DNA from: Agaribacter marinus
GTDB lineage: Bacteria > Pseudomonadota > Gammaproteobacteria > Enterobacterales > Alteromonadaceae
Assembly: GCF_030160655.1 (NCBI RefSeq)
Contig: NZ_BSOT01000005.1
Span: 186,001 to 250,000 of the forward strand
DNA: 64,000 nt
Reading direction: 5' to 3'
In this document: one piece after another, positions 15,203-23,794 of the stretch
How positions within the stretch are numbered: the first letter of the stretch is position 1
Layout: each line of letters starts with the position of its first letter
Program-made: the position numbers and the translations under genes
The notes under the pieces: model-generated
What the model saw: the letters and a program-made list of their open reading frames with translations, nothing else
Told to the model about the DNA's origin: nothing
Databases searched by the model: none

Positions 15203-15625
15203 TTGAAAGGATTTAAAGTAACAACAAACCCTGATGATTTAGATATTGCGCTTGTTTATGCGTTTATTTCAAAAACGTACTGGGCAAAAAATATTCCGTT
15301 TGAAACTTTCAAGAAATCTATAGCGAACTCAATTGTTTTCGGCGCTTATAGCGCTGAAAACGACCAAGTAGGATTTGCTCGTGTGACTACAGATAAGGCA
15401 ACATTTGCGTACCTAGGTGATGTATTTGTTTTGGAAGAATATCGCGGCTTGGGCATAAGTAAATTAATCATGCAAGCGATTGCTAAACACTCAGAACTTC
15501 AAGGTCTACGACGTTTTATGCTGGCAACTAGCGACGCGCATGGATTATATGCCCAATTTGGCTTTCAAGACATTGCGAACCCTGAAATTTTTATGCAAAT
15601 ATGGCAACCGACTGTCTATGAATAA
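15203..15625 (+). CDS. GNAT family N-acetyltransferase
   Basis: A 140-residue acetyltransferase starting at TTG 15203 with AAGGA 8 bp upstream; no in-frame ATG gives the full N-terminal strand. Motif A reads LGDVFVLEEYRGLGISKLIM (acetyl-CoA loop RGLGIS), and the family-typical end is FMLATSDAHGLYAQFGFQDI. It resembles small Yjf/YhbS-type GNATs that end in 'HglY..fGF'. Its stop codon overlaps the start of the membrane protein at 15618, so the two are translationally coupled in a two-gene cassette. Confidence 0.85.
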   Translation: MKGFKVTTNPDDLDIALVYAFISKTYWAKNIPFETFKKSIANSIVFGAYSAENDQVGFARVTTDKATFAYLGDVFVLEEYRGLGISKLIMQAIAKHSELQGLRRFMLATSDAHGLYAQFGFQDIANPEIFMQIWQPTVYE

Positions 15626-16052
15626 AAGCGGAGTAACTTTACTAGTCATTGCTACGCTAATCATGGGCTTTACTGCTATTGCACACCTCTCTTGCATTTA
15701 CTTTGGGCCACAGTGTTACTCCGCGCAAATGGCACCACCTGTCATTGTCGAATCAGCAAAAGCGAAAACACTACTGGCGCCATTGGGTACTATATTTGTT
15801 TCATCAATATTTTTAGTGCTATCTGCTTATGCGCTTTCTGGGGCCGGCATTGTGCGCAAGCTTCCATTGCTGAAATTGATTGTTTACGGCGTTGGTACTC
15901 TTTGTATCATTCGCGGTATTTTGCCTCTTCAGTTATGGCTAAGGCATCAAGAAGAGGTCAGTAAGTTTGTGCTTGTTGTTGGCGTGGCGTGGTTAATCGT
16001 TGGACTTTGTTTTATTGTTGGTTTTAGGGTCGCAAGTACAAAGCGTGTGTAA
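15618..16052 (+). CDS. Small integral membrane protein, four helices
   Basis: A 144-residue protein starting at ATG 15618, overlapping the end of the upstream GNAT gene by 8 bp. Predicted helices are VTLLVIATLIMGFTAIAHLS, GTIFVSSIFLVLSAYALSG, LIVYGVGTLCIIRGILPL and FVLVVGVAWLIVGLCFIVGF. The pattern resembles small YrhK/DUF-type inner membrane proteins found near GNATs. No catalytic motif is visible and function is unknown. Its stop overlaps a GTGTAAC box that could be an attC left core. Confidence 0.7.
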   Translation: MNKSGVTLLVIATLIMGFTAIAHLSCIYFGPQCYSAQMAPPVIVESAKAKTLLAPLGTIFVSSIFLVLSAYALSGAGIVRKLPLLKLIVYGVGTLCIIRGILPLQLWLRHQEEVSKFVLVVGVAWLIVGLCFIVGFRVASTKRV

Positions 16053-16140
16053 CAAACAGTTAGTGGTAGTCATTTCGCTCATCGGGGCACTTAGTAATGG
16101 CATCCAAATACATGTGCCTTTTTTTAAGGGTGGAGATTAG
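16047..16140 (+). repeat. Decayed attC-like segment at the array end
   Basis: The left core GTGTAAC overlaps a stop codon and is followed by AAACAGTTAGTGG. The right side (TTTTTTTAAGGGTGGAGATT) lacks a good GTTRRRY core. This is the last attC-like trace before the chromosomal genes. Confidence 0.4.
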
Positions 16141-16143
16141 AGG

Positions 16144-16587
16144 GTGAACATGAATGTTTCATTGGAAGAAATAAATCAATCAAACTACGAAGCCGTGTGT
16201 GATTTGGATGTCACCAAAGCACAGGAAGAATATGTTGCGTGCAATATGTGGTCGCTCGTAGAAGCTCATTACAATTCGGGTCATACGTGCAAAGCCATAT
16301 ATGAAAATAAGCAAGCCGTTGGGTTTTTTATGTGGGTTTTGGAAACGCCAGTCAAAATGTCTATTTGGCGTTTTATGGTAGACCAGCGGCATCAAAATAA
16401 AGGTATAGGAAGGGCGGCACTTACCATGGCAATTAAAGAAATTGCTGCTTACCCCGGAATAAAAGAAATAGAAATCTGCTATAACCCCAAAAATCCAGTA
16501 GCTAAAGATTTTTATTCTAGTTTTGGCTTTAAGGAGACTGGCTTAGATGACGAAGGCGAGGACATGCTCGCGCTTATTACGTTATGA
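16144..16587 (+). CDS. GNAT family N-acetyltransferase (polyamine acetyltransferase-like)
   Basis: A 147-residue protein starting at GTG 16144, or at ATG 16150, after GGAGATTAGAGG. Motif A is MSIWRFMVDQRHQNKGIGRA (acetyl-CoA loop NKGIG) and motif B is IEICYNPKNPVAKDFYSSFG. The 'RFMVDQ.hQ.KGiGr.al' and the following 'NP.A..fY.s.GF' are typical of BltD/PaiA-type spermine/spermidine acetyltransferases, but the substrate is inferred from similarity only. It is the last gene of the cassette-like region. Confidence 0.85.
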   Translation: MNMNVSLEEINQSNYEAVCDLDVTKAQEEYVACNMWSLVEAHYNSGHTCKAIYENKQAVGFFMWVLETPVKMSIWRFMVDQRHQNKGIGRAALTMAIKEIAAYPGIKEIEICYNPKNPVAKDFYSSFGFKETGLDDEGEDMLALITL

Positions 16588-16719
16588 ACACTATCAAACG
16601 CCTTATGAGGAAAGTCAAATTCAGGCCCTGTTGTCGTCCTCAATAAATTTCGAAAACATTAGTATTAAATAAAACTATTTAAATACTGTTAGCGACTATA
16701 TCTTCAAATCATCATTAAT

Positions 16720-17310
16720 TTGGAAATTAACTTGTTCTCTCGCTCTGACCAACAACTCGTTGAAAAAGCACTTACTGGCAATAAAAAAGCGTGGTTGGAG
16801 CTTATTTCTCGATATGAGCAGTCAATTTTCAACTATGCGATGCGCATGACAAGCCAGTCTCATGATGCGAAGGATTTAATGCAAGAGATTTTTATTTCGG
16901 TGTTTAACAGTTTGCATAGTTTTAGAGGCGAAGGCAGCTTTAAAGCGTGGCTTTTTCGTATAGCACACTTTAGAAGTATGGATTTTTATCGACGTAAAAA
17001 GCCGAATGTAAGCCTAGATGATTCTCCTGAATTAATCGATAGTCGTATTGATGAATGCATGGGTGGTTCGGGTGTCGGCAGTGTAAACATTGAAAGCCAG
17101 TTGATTGGGCAACAGTCGCAAAAAGCGCTACTTAACACTATGCAGCAATTACCCTTCAATCAAAAGGTGGTAATTGAGCTAAAGTTTTTCGGACAATTCA
17201 CATTCGACGAAATTGCACAGCAATTAGGTGTGTCAACTAACACGGTTAAATCAAGGCTATACGCAGCGCTTGGTAAACTCAAAACTATTTTGGAGGTAGA
17301 GCATGTCTGA
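16720..17310 (+). CDS. ECF-type RNA polymerase sigma factor
   Basis: A 196-residue sigma-70-family factor. The start is TTG 16720, since no ATG precedes region 2. Region 2 is AWLELISRYEQSIFNYAMRM through DAKDLMQEIFISVFNSLHSF and FKAWLFRIAHFRSMDFYRR; region 4 is LLNTMQQLPFNQKVVIELKF followed by the helix-turn-helix FDEIAQQLGVSTNTVKSRLY. It overlaps the anti-sigma gene at 17303 by 8 bp, so it forms a co-translated pair. The signal sensed is unknown. Confidence 0.9.
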   Translation: MEINLFSRSDQQLVEKALTGNKKAWLELISRYEQSIFNYAMRMTSQSHDAKDLMQEIFISVFNSLHSFRGEGSFKAWLFRIAHFRSMDFYRRKKPNVSLDDSPELIDSRIDECMGGSGVGSVNIESQLIGQQSQKALLNTMQQLPFNQKVVIELKFFGQFTFDEIAQQLGVSTNTVKSRLYAALGKLKTILEVEHV

Positions 17311-18031
17311 TCAATATGAATCTATCAGTAACGAAGATTTGATGGCTCTTTGGCTAGACAATCAGCTGAATGACAAACAACGAGCAGCCTTTGAGCAGAG
17401 GTGCTTAAATGATGATGATTTTGCAGAGTTAGTGCAGAGCGCTAACCAAACAAGCGTAATTGCGGATACAGCAAAAGATTTTGAATTGCCAACTTGGGAT
17501 AAAGAAAACAGTTTCAATTTTGAGAAATATAAAAAAGTCAGTCAACCGTGGTGGCAATGGCAGGGCTTACCTCTTAGTTCAGTCGTATGCTCTTTTGTAG
17601 CCATCTTTATGGTACTTACTGACCTTAATATTGAGTCGAGAGATGGGCGTTTTTCTATTGGTTTTGGTTCTCAACTGCCGCAAGAAACCATTAATAAACT
17701 CGTTGAGCAAAAACTCAATGACAAATTGTTGGAGCAACAAAAGACCAATCAAGTATTGTTTGCTCAGTACTTGCAAACGCTGCAAAACCAGCAAACTGAA
17801 AATAGTACTCAATTGACTCAGTATTTACTGACATCAAGCAGGCAAGAGCGAAGAGAAGACTTTGCCGAACTTATAAAGTACGTCAACGACCAACGCAGAG
17901 ATGATCAGCTTTTTTACGCAAATCAACTCAAAGATTTTCAGCAAGAACTTAGCTTTCAGGTAGGCCAAAGACCGAACTATACCTCTCCTAACAGTGGAGA
18001 TTTTGATTCCACCCAACTCAACGATGAGTAG
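17303..18031 (+). CDS. Membrane-bound anti-sigma factor
   Basis: A 242-residue protein. The N-terminal cytoplasmic region (ISNEDLMALWLDNQLNDKQR, then AAFEQRCLNDDDFAELVQ) resembles zinc-less anti-sigma domains that clamp ECF factors. One transmembrane helix (LSSVVCSFVAIFMVLTDL) is followed by a long Gln-rich periplasmic tail predicted to be coiled coil. The start overlaps the sigma gene, and the periplasmic protein at 18059 follows after 27 bp. Inferred role: membrane sequestration of the sigma factor. Confidence 0.8.
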   Translation: MSDQYESISNEDLMALWLDNQLNDKQRAAFEQRCLNDDDFAELVQSANQTSVIADTAKDFELPTWDKENSFNFEKYKKVSQPWWQWQGLPLSSVVCSFVAIFMVLTDLNIESRDGRFSIGFGSQLPQETINKLVEQKLNDKLLEQQKTNQVLFAQYLQTLQNQQTENSTQLTQYLLTSSRQERREDFAELIKYVNDQRRDDQLFYANQLKDFQQELSFQVGQRPNYTSPNSGDFDSTQLNDE

Positions 18032-18058
18032 GCTAAATAACATTTTAGGAAGACAATC

Positions 18059-18958
18059 ATGAATATCAATAAAATAGTAAGCACCGGCATAGCCGCGTTA
18101 TTCGTAGTCTGCACTGCTCATGGCGCAACTAATTATCAAGAGCTTTCGAAAGAGCTTGAGATAATGAATAGTGTTTTAAATACCGCACTGAAACAAGACA
18201 CTCGTGATCAAGCAATAAAATTTCGTTCTATGCAAACGAGTTATCTGGCTAATCAGGGGGTTGTGTTTACCTTAAGTACAACAGGTAAAGCGACGCGAGT
18301 ATTTTTTGAAAATGGCTTTCCAGCGCCTCCGGAGCCTATACCTGTAATAGACTTAAGCGGAAGCGGTGTGTTTAGTCATGATATGGAAATAGAGCTGCAA
18401 GAGACGATTCATGAAGCGCTTGATTCAGTGAAACACCACTTTTCAGGTAGCCATGACCGTTTACAAGATCTGAGAAGTGAATCCAGAGACTTGGCTTGGG
18501 AAGTGCGCGAATATGAACGTCGCAAGCGAGATTTAAATTTTGCGCTTCGTAATGCTGAGGTATCGCGAGCAAAAGAATTAAAGGAAGATTTAAAAGAATT
18601 AGAAAAAGAGCTGGTAGAGTTAAGTAAGAAGAAGGCTGATATTCAAGCATACTCTGCTAAAATTGAATCAGAACAGAAAGCACTTATTGAAAAGAAACAA
18701 GCTGAATCTGAGCAAGCCAAAAAATCATTTTTAGCGTCGTTTGAAGAAGGTGTTGCTGATACCTTGTGTCGCTTTGGCGGTGGATTAAGAGCCATTCCAA
18801 ACAATGAAAACGTCAGCTTTGTTCTTCGCGGGTTTAATAGAAATCATGCATCTCAGGACAAGATATATGTATTTAAAGTGGAAGACGTGAAGAAATGTGT
18901 CCAAGAGAAAATCAAAGTGTCTAAACTCCTAGCAAATGCCATTGTTTATGATTTTTAG
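18059..18958 (+). CDS. Periplasmic coiled-coil protein of the ECF operon
   Basis: A 299-residue exported protein of unknown function. The signal peptide is MNINKIVSTGIAALFVVCTA (HGA cleavage). A globular part with GVVFTLSTTGKATRVFFE follows, then a highly charged coiled coil from about residue 140 to 225 (RSESRDLAWEVREYERRKRD and ELKEDLKELEKELVELSKKK), then a C-terminal domain with conserved-looking LCRFGGGLRAIPNNENVSFV. AGGAAG lies upstream of the ATG. Being third in a sigma/anti-sigma operon, it may be the sensor or the main output of the regulon. Confidence 0.75.
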   Translation: MNINKIVSTGIAALFVVCTAHGATNYQELSKELEIMNSVLNTALKQDTRDQAIKFRSMQTSYLANQGVVFTLSTTGKATRVFFENGFPAPPEPIPVIDLSGSGVFSHDMEIELQETIHEALDSVKHHFSGSHDRLQDLRSESRDLAWEVREYERRKRDLNFALRNAEVSRAKELKEDLKELEKELVELSKKKADIQAYSAKIESEQKALIEKKQAESEQAKKSFLASFEEGVADTLCRFGGGLRAIPNNENVSFVLRGFNRNHASQDKIYVFKVEDVKKCVQEKIKVSKLLANAIVYDF

Positions 18959-19021
18959 ATAACTTAACGTTGAATATTGACTCACAGGGCGGCTGTCAAA
19001 GTCAATCAAGGGGCTGGTTTA

Positions 19022-19687
19022 GTGCAAGTTTTAGAAAAGGGATATGAGTTAATTGAGGGGTTTTTATCTCTTGAACAACTAGAAAAAATAAATAGTGAAA
19101 TTAAAAGTGTTAGTTTTCCGGCTAGATCCGGTGGTATTCGAAACGTGGACAAAAAATATTCTTCTATAGGTGAGCTTTCAGCGTTAGAAAGCGTCATCAA
19201 AAAAGCAAATTTATATTTATCAGGATCTGCAAGTTTAGTTAGAGCTATTCTATTTAATAAAACACTAGATAATAACTGGTTGGTCTCCTGGCATCAGGAT
19301 AGAACAGTAGCAGTGTCGAAAAAGTTTGAGAAGCAAGGATGGGGGCCATGGAGCATTAAAGATGGAATACACCATGTGCAGCCGCCGCTTGTAGTACTCA
19401 ATAAAATGGTTACATTTCGGATTCACCTCGACGACACGGACATAGAGAACGGATGCCTAAAGGTCATTCCCAAAAGCCATGAGTCGGGTATTCTTGACCG
19501 CAATGCTATCAGTGAATATGTGCAAAAAAATAAGGCGGTCATATGTTTTGCTAAGGTTGGTTCTGCTTTAGTGATGCGTCCACATATACTCCATGCATCT
19601 AACAAGGCGACAATTCCGTCGCAACGCAGAGTTTTACATCTTGAGTATAGCAGCTTCAAATTACCGTCAGGGGTTGCATGGGCGTAA
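19022..19687 (+). CDS. Phytanoyl-CoA dioxygenase (PhyH) family protein
   Basis: An Fe(II)/2-oxoglutarate-type dioxygenase of about 221 residues. The start is placed at GTG 19022 because AAGGGG lies 8 bp upstream; TTG 18977 is an alternative that adds 15 residues. The iron ligands are WHQD (His and Asp) in NNWLVSWHQD, and a distal His in VMRPHILHAS followed by RRVLHLEYS with an Arg for 2-oxoglutarate. The middle stretch TFRIHLDDTDIENGCLKVIP is typical of PhyH ('R..Ldd.d..NG.L.viP.SH'). The natural substrate is unknown. Confidence 0.85.
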   Translation: MQVLEKGYELIEGFLSLEQLEKINSEIKSVSFPARSGGIRNVDKKYSSIGELSALESVIKKANLYLSGSASLVRAILFNKTLDNNWLVSWHQDRTVAVSKKFEKQGWGPWSIKDGIHHVQPPLVVLNKMVTFRIHLDDTDIENGCLKVIPKSHESGILDRNAISEYVQKNKAVICFAKVGSALVMRPHILHASNKATIPSQRRVLHLEYSSFKLPSGVAWA

Positions 19688-19852
19688 AACATGCTTGAAA
19701 CAGTTCAAGCTGAATCGACAGCGAATATTAGGGTCATATGAGACGATTGTTCGATGCCACAAGAAGAATATTGAAAGAAAAGACGCCGATGCATTAGTGC
19801 GCAAGTCTTGTTAAGATAATGATGGTATGCAAATTGTTAGAAGTATTTAAAT

Positions 19853-20317
19853 ATGAGTGAAATTGCGTTTTTGTGTTTTGATCAGGTTGTCCCAGAAGAC
19901 ATGATGGAAGTCATTAATGAGGACTCATTGAGAACACATTTAATTGAGCACCCGTATTTTGATATCTTCAGCACACAAGAATGGATGAACAGCAAGACTA
20001 AAACAGATGCTGAAGATGGTTGCCGTATTCGAGCCGTATACATAGAAGGCGTTCTTGCAGGTTGGTGTGGAATTCAGCCAGATGACAATGGCTTCGAATT
20101 AGCGATTGTTATTTCACAAAAATTCTGGGGTTTTGGTATATCAATATTCAAAACACTTTTGCTCTGGGCTAAGGAGTTAGGTCATTCATCTGTAGTATTT
20201 CACTTGCTCGAAAGTAGACCAGAATACAAAGCACTAAATAAAATTGCCACTAAAATTCATAAAACCGAACTGGCGGGGAGATCTTTCACAACTTACCATG
20301 TTTTAGTTGCCTCATAG
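19853..20317 (+). CDS. GNAT-like N-acetyltransferase
   Basis: A 154-residue protein with a GNAT-like core: IRAVYIEGVLAGWCGIQPDD, GFELAIVISQKFWGFGISIF (motif A with the loop WGFGIS) and a helix LLLWAKELGHSSVVFHLLES. The acetyl-CoA loop is less canonical than the usual R/QxxGxG/A, so activity is likely but not certain. No partner is evident. The 246-bp gap downstream contains part of a repeated segment (20433-20476). Confidence 0.75.
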   Translation: MSEIAFLCFDQVVPEDMMEVINEDSLRTHLIEHPYFDIFSTQEWMNSKTKTDAEDGCRIRAVYIEGVLAGWCGIQPDDNGFELAIVISQKFWGFGISIFKTLLLWAKELGHSSVVFHLLESRPEYKALNKIATKIHKTELAGRSFTTYHVLVAS

Positions 20318-20432
20318 TGTTTAGCGTAGCCTAAAACATTACTCAAATATTCTTCATGCGTAAAAACGATGTGTTGGTACCCAAACGATGAAGACTTCTT
20401 TTTGCCCAAAGCGACTCGCTGAGGCCCTTTCT

Positions 20433-20476
20433 GTCAGAGTAAAATCATTTAAACGTCACAAATACATCAGGTAATT
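20433..20476 (+). repeat. Segment repeated from 5062-5105
   Basis: GTCAGAGTAAAATCATTTAA..CATCAGG aligns without gaps to GTCAGGATAAAATCATCTAA..CGTCAGG at 5062-5105; roughly three quarters of positions match. Translated in the same phase both give VR(I/V)KS.K.HK..R, so they may be coding remnants of one family. Confidence 0.45.
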
Positions 20477-20563
20477 AATTATCGATTTGCTTACATTAGA
20501 CACAAATAAAATCATATTTTAATGGATTAGCGCAATTCATTGGTTTCATAACAAGGGCAAATT

Positions 20564-21460
20564 GTGACATATATATGTAATTTAATTATTCTGCTATTTT
20601 CGATACTTTTAATCAGTAGTAAGAGTTATAGCGACGATAAATTTCCACTCCTAGAAGGCCCATATCTGGGTCAAAAACCACCTGGCTCAGTCCCTAAAAT
20701 ATTTGCTCCAGGGTATGTATCTACCAAGCATCGTGATCATAGCGGTTTTTTCTCCCCTGATATGAAAGCGTTCTATTTCACTAGAAAGAATGTGTACAGT
20801 GAAAAATGGTCGTTAATTCGTTTTAAGTTAGAAAATAACCGATGGCATCCGTCCGTTATGGGGCCAAGAGTGGGGCGGCCTATACTCTCACCAGACGGTA
20901 AAATCATGCATTTGGGCAACAAATATATGAAACGCAATGGTGATGGCTGGTCAGAAGTGAAAAGTTTGGGGCGTATGTTTGAACGAGAAGACTGGGGGAT
21001 TATGCGCTTGTCTGCATCAGCGAAAGGTACCTATGTGTTTGATGACTATAAGAGCAATGATGTGCTTCGAATTTCAACCATTAAGAATGGTGAACGCCAG
21101 CCGCCAAGGCCATTGACGCCTCAGATAAATGAAGGGAAATGGACCGCTCACCCATTTATTGCACCTGATGAGTCTTACTTAATTTGGGATAGTGAAAAAG
21201 ACGATGGCTATGGCGGTACAGATCTTTACATCAGTTTTCGTCAACGAGATGATTCGTGGGGGAAGGCGATTAACTTAGGCGCGACAATTAACACGAGTGG
21301 AACGGAGGGCGGTGCTTATGTATCGCCTGACGGAAATTATCTCTTTTTCAATCGAACTTCAGTTCAGGTGAATGAGGAAAGAGATGTTGAAGGTGACATT
21401 TATTGGGTGGATGCGCAGGTCATATGGGACCTCAAGTCGAGACAGGGTTTAATTCGTTAA
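20564..21460 (+). CDS. Exported PD40/WD40-like beta-propeller protein
   Basis: A 298-residue protein with a GTG start at 20564 and a signal peptide (LIILLFSILLISSKSYS). At least four TolB-type PD40 repeats are visible: FFSPDMKAFYFTRKN, RPILSPDGKIMHL, HPFIAPDESYLIWDSEKDDG and GAYVSPDGNYLFFNR, with the intervening GYGGTDLYISFRQ typical of these sheets. Such proteins bind ligands or partners in the periplasm; no catalytic residue is recognised. It stands alone between a GNAT gene and a broken gene. Confidence 0.8.
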   Translation: MTYICNLIILLFSILLISSKSYSDDKFPLLEGPYLGQKPPGSVPKIFAPGYVSTKHRDHSGFFSPDMKAFYFTRKNVYSEKWSLIRFKLENNRWHPSVMGPRVGRPILSPDGKIMHLGNKYMKRNGDGWSEVKSLGRMFEREDWGIMRLSASAKGTYVFDDYKSNDVLRISTIKNGERQPPRPLTPQINEGKWTAHPFIAPDESYLIWDSEKDDGYGGTDLYISFRQRDDSWGKAINLGATINTSGTEGGAYVSPDGNYLFFNRTSVQVNEERDVEGDIYWVDAQVIWDLKSRQGLIR

Positions 21461-21611
21461 AGTTTATATATAGACTGGCATTGTAGATTATAAGAACTAA
21501 GACAACTGGTAAGTATTCGTAAAGGGCAATTACGTGAGCGCTGTTGTGTTTTTATAATGTTCAGGTAATCACACTTATTTTAAAATCAAACTTAAAATAG
21601 GATAGAAAAAT

Positions 21612-21959
21612 ATGAGCAAATTTTTGATAACACTAATGTTATTTCCCATTATTGTCGTCAAATCTGTTTATGCCAAAGATGAAAGTCAGGCGCTCCCTTA
21701 TGAGATTTTGAGAGCCGATGACGTGGATGTATATGCAAAGGCAAATATTTCTGATTTTTCTTGGCTTTCGGGCGATTGGCAATTTGAAGCCGATTTTTCA
21801 GGCCAAATGATGAAAGGCTATGTGAGTGTTGGCGAAATTGTACACGGGCAAATGCTTGGTTATTCGAGAGGCTGGAGCAACGACGGGATTATATTTAGTG
21901 ACTGTCAGCACAGATGGTAGGGCGGAGTACCATGTTATTTCGCATGTAAGAGTAAAATA
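21612..21959 (+). pseudogene. Frameshifted exported DUF1579/DUF6265-like protein
   Basis: The frame from ATG 21612 has a signal peptide (MSKFLITLMLFPIIVVKSVY) and FSWLSGDWQFEADFSGQMMK, then GEIVHGQMLGYSRGWSNDG, like proteins with a 'WL.G.W......G....E.W....G..mlG..R' domain. It stops at 21920. In the other plus frame the sequence continues sensibly from about 21898 as TVSTDGRAEYHVISHVRVK and then stops. A single frameshift near 21898 and loss of the rest are the simplest explanation. Confidence 0.55.
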
Positions 21960-22091
21960 GTTACTAACAGGTATTGAAGTTGGTGCAAGAAATTCTGGTC
22001 TTCCTAAATTGCCTCATATTATAAGTGTAGATAAAAACTCTTACTCGTAGAACCTCATTTTTTTGGATCATATTAGGAGCAATTGACAATA

Positions 22092-22523
22092 ATGGATGGA
22101 ACAAAAATGGAAAATCGAATATTTGCTGAGGGTTCGTGTAATTGTGCGTCAGTAACATTCTCTGTGTCTGTTGCTTTAGAAAACATTTTTATTTGTCATT
22201 GCTCTATTTGTAGGAAATCTACTGGCAGTGGTGGCATTGCTGTTACCGTAGTGCCTACAGAATCACTTACTATGAAAAGTGGCCATGACTTCGTTCAAAA
22301 GTGGGTGAAGCCTAATCATGACTGGTTAACTAATTTCTGCAAACGTTGTGGCTCTCCGCTACCGGGTAAAAATGACGAGAAGCATTCATATATTCCTGTT
22401 AGTTTATTAGATAGTGGCTATGAAAACTTAGAAGTGAAACATCACCTCTTCGCGGATTCTAAGGCGAATTGGGAGGAAATAGGCGATATCGGTAAAAAAC
22501 ACGTTGAGGGATTCGGTGGGTAA
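22092..22523 (+). CDS. GFA family protein
   Basis: A 143-residue Mss4-like zinc protein. The start is placed at ATG 22092 (MDGTKMENR), although TTG 22083 lies closer to AGGAG. Zinc-site cysteines: GSCNCASV, ICHCSICRKSTG and NFCKRCGSPLPG, complete for the family. Enzymatic action on the formaldehyde-glutathione adduct is only presumed for this family. It is a distant paralogue of the gene at 13927. Confidence 0.85.
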   Translation: MDGTKMENRIFAEGSCNCASVTFSVSVALENIFICHCSICRKSTGSGGIAVTVVPTESLTMKSGHDFVQKWVKPNHDWLTNFCKRCGSPLPGKNDEKHSYIPVSLLDSGYENLEVKHHLFADSKANWEEIGDIGKKHVEGFGG

Positions 22524-22587
22524 ATTCAATCAAACGATACAAACGTATGATTGAACCTGAATCTAGTGCAACCTTGAAATCGTATAT

Positions 22588-23004
22588 ATGAAAGTAATTA
22601 AATTAAGTAAATGTAATTCTGAACTACTTGCAAATGTAGACAAAGATATCTTTGATGGTGATATTTCATCAAGCAGATTGGCTGAATTTGTGAACACGGA
22701 AAATCATATCGCTTTAGTCGCGGTACATAAAGAGTTGGTAATTGGGCAAGTTATTGCGTACGTCCATCGACATATAGATAGTCCAACGGAGTTGTATATC
22801 GATAACCTTGGTGTGTCGTTGGATTTTCGACGTAAAGGCGTGGCAACTAAGCTAATTGAGGCGCTTTGTGTGATAGGAAAAAGCTATGGGTGTGAAGACG
22901 TTTGGGTGGCTGCCGAAGTCGACAATGAAGCTGCGTTAAGCTTTTATCGTGCCGTCAAATTAGAAATGGTGCCTGCCGTGGTCTTCGATGGAACACTTCG
23001 GTAA
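22588..23004 (+). CDS. GNAT acetyltransferase, AAC(3)-I-like
   Basis: A 138-residue acetyltransferase. Motif A is ELYIDNLGVSLDFRRKGVAT (acetyl-CoA loop RRKGVA), followed by KLIEALCVIGKSYGCEDVWV and AAEVDNEAALSFYRAVKLEM. The order 'LyIdnLaVs...RRkGiAt.Li..L......G...v.V.A...D..A..lY' is that of aminoglycoside 3-N-acetyltransferase I relatives. Resistance should not be assumed, as environmental homologues often lack it. It is 33 bp upstream of a LysE-type exporter gene and may be co-transcribed. Confidence 0.8.
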   Translation: MKVIKLSKCNSELLANVDKDIFDGDISSSRLAEFVNTENHIALVAVHKELVIGQVIAYVHRHIDSPTELYIDNLGVSLDFRRKGVATKLIEALCVIGKSYGCEDVWVAAEVDNEAALSFYRAVKLEMVPAVVFDGTLR

Positions 23005-23037
23005 ATGCATTATGTTGAATTTTAGTAAGGAAAAATT

Positions 23038-23679
23038 ATGGATTTTAATAATATTTTAGCATTTGTAGCGGTGGCAACCCTACTTGTGGTATCACCAGGC
23101 CCGAATGGTTTTCTCATCACTAAAACGGTACCGCTTTTTGGTAAAAAAGCGGGGTTACTAAATGTGTTTGGATTTGTCGCTGCCTTTTACGTCCATGCGA
23201 CCTTGGCTATTTTTGGTATATCGCTTATTTTGGTTAAATCCTCACAGGCGTTTTTCATTTTTAAAATGTTAGGTGCTGCATATCTCATTTGGATTGGTGT
23301 AAAAGCATTGATTAGTGCGTTTAGTGGTCGGAATAATACCGCGTCGCAGAGTCAGCCCGCAGACAATAAACGGATGTCTAGTCGTAGTGCATTTTTTGAA
23401 GGCTTTTTAACTAATGTGCTAAATCCAAAAGTTTCAATGTTTTACTTGGCGGCGTTTCCACAGTTTATTTCAGTAGATGATAGTGCATTAAATGCATATG
23501 CCTTAGTGACTGCGCATTCAGTCGTCAATTTTCTTTGGTTTTCTGCGATGATTGTTATGATTTCACGCGTAAAGTCAGTGACGAGCAGTGGTCGTTTTAA
23601 AGTTTGGCTTAACTCAATTACTGGCCTTGTATTTATTGGTTTTGGTACAAAATTAGCGCTGATGAAAAGTAGCCAATAA
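23038..23679 (+). CDS. LysE/RhtB family amino-acid exporter
   Basis: A 213-residue inner membrane protein with about six helices. The family signature near the N-terminus, LLVVSPGPNGFLITKTVPLF ('PGP' with a polar following), the helix FKMLGAAYLIWIGVKAL and the segment FFEGFLTNVLNPKVSMFYLA (the conserved 'G....L.NPK...F') are all present. AAGGAAA lies before the ATG. It exports amino acids or related metabolites; the specificity is not predictable. Confidence 0.9.
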   Translation: MDFNNILAFVAVATLLVVSPGPNGFLITKTVPLFGKKAGLLNVFGFVAAFYVHATLAIFGISLILVKSSQAFFIFKMLGAAYLIWIGVKALISAFSGRNNTASQSQPADNKRMSSRSAFFEGFLTNVLNPKVSMFYLAAFPQFISVDDSALNAYALVTAHSVVNFLWFSAMIVMISRVKSVTSSGRFKVWLNSITGLVFIGFGTKLALMKSSQ

Positions 23680-23794
23680 GGGCTATAAAAACTTGTTCAT
23701 AACAATTAGACTTAATGCTCTGGTCATGAAACAAATTTGTTTGTCTGTATTGTCCACTATTTATGACGTTTAATTTAACAAAAGGAATATGTTT

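Larger units (their letters stand above)
1707..16140 (+). mobile_element. Gene-cassette array (CALIN-like / chromosomal integron segment)
   Basis: Small plus-strand genes alternate with attC-like elements. Each starts with an RYYYAAC-type box at or just after a stop codon and ends with a GTTRRRY-type box just before the next gene. Five are well formed and about eight are decayed. Several share a family sequence (AGTTGCCGTTTAT or CGCCGTTTAT before the right core). Gene content (GNAT, VOC, MAPEG, DUF4180, DUF4288, small secreted proteins) is typical of cassettes. No integrase gene is present in the window. The region from about 11,800 to 16,100 has only weak attC traces and may be an old, decayed end of the array. 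Confidence 0.75.

Noticed and set aside
19593..19814. Plus-strand open frame of 73 codons
   Set aside because: Mostly overlaps the PhyH gene in another phase; no start signal and no recognised homology.
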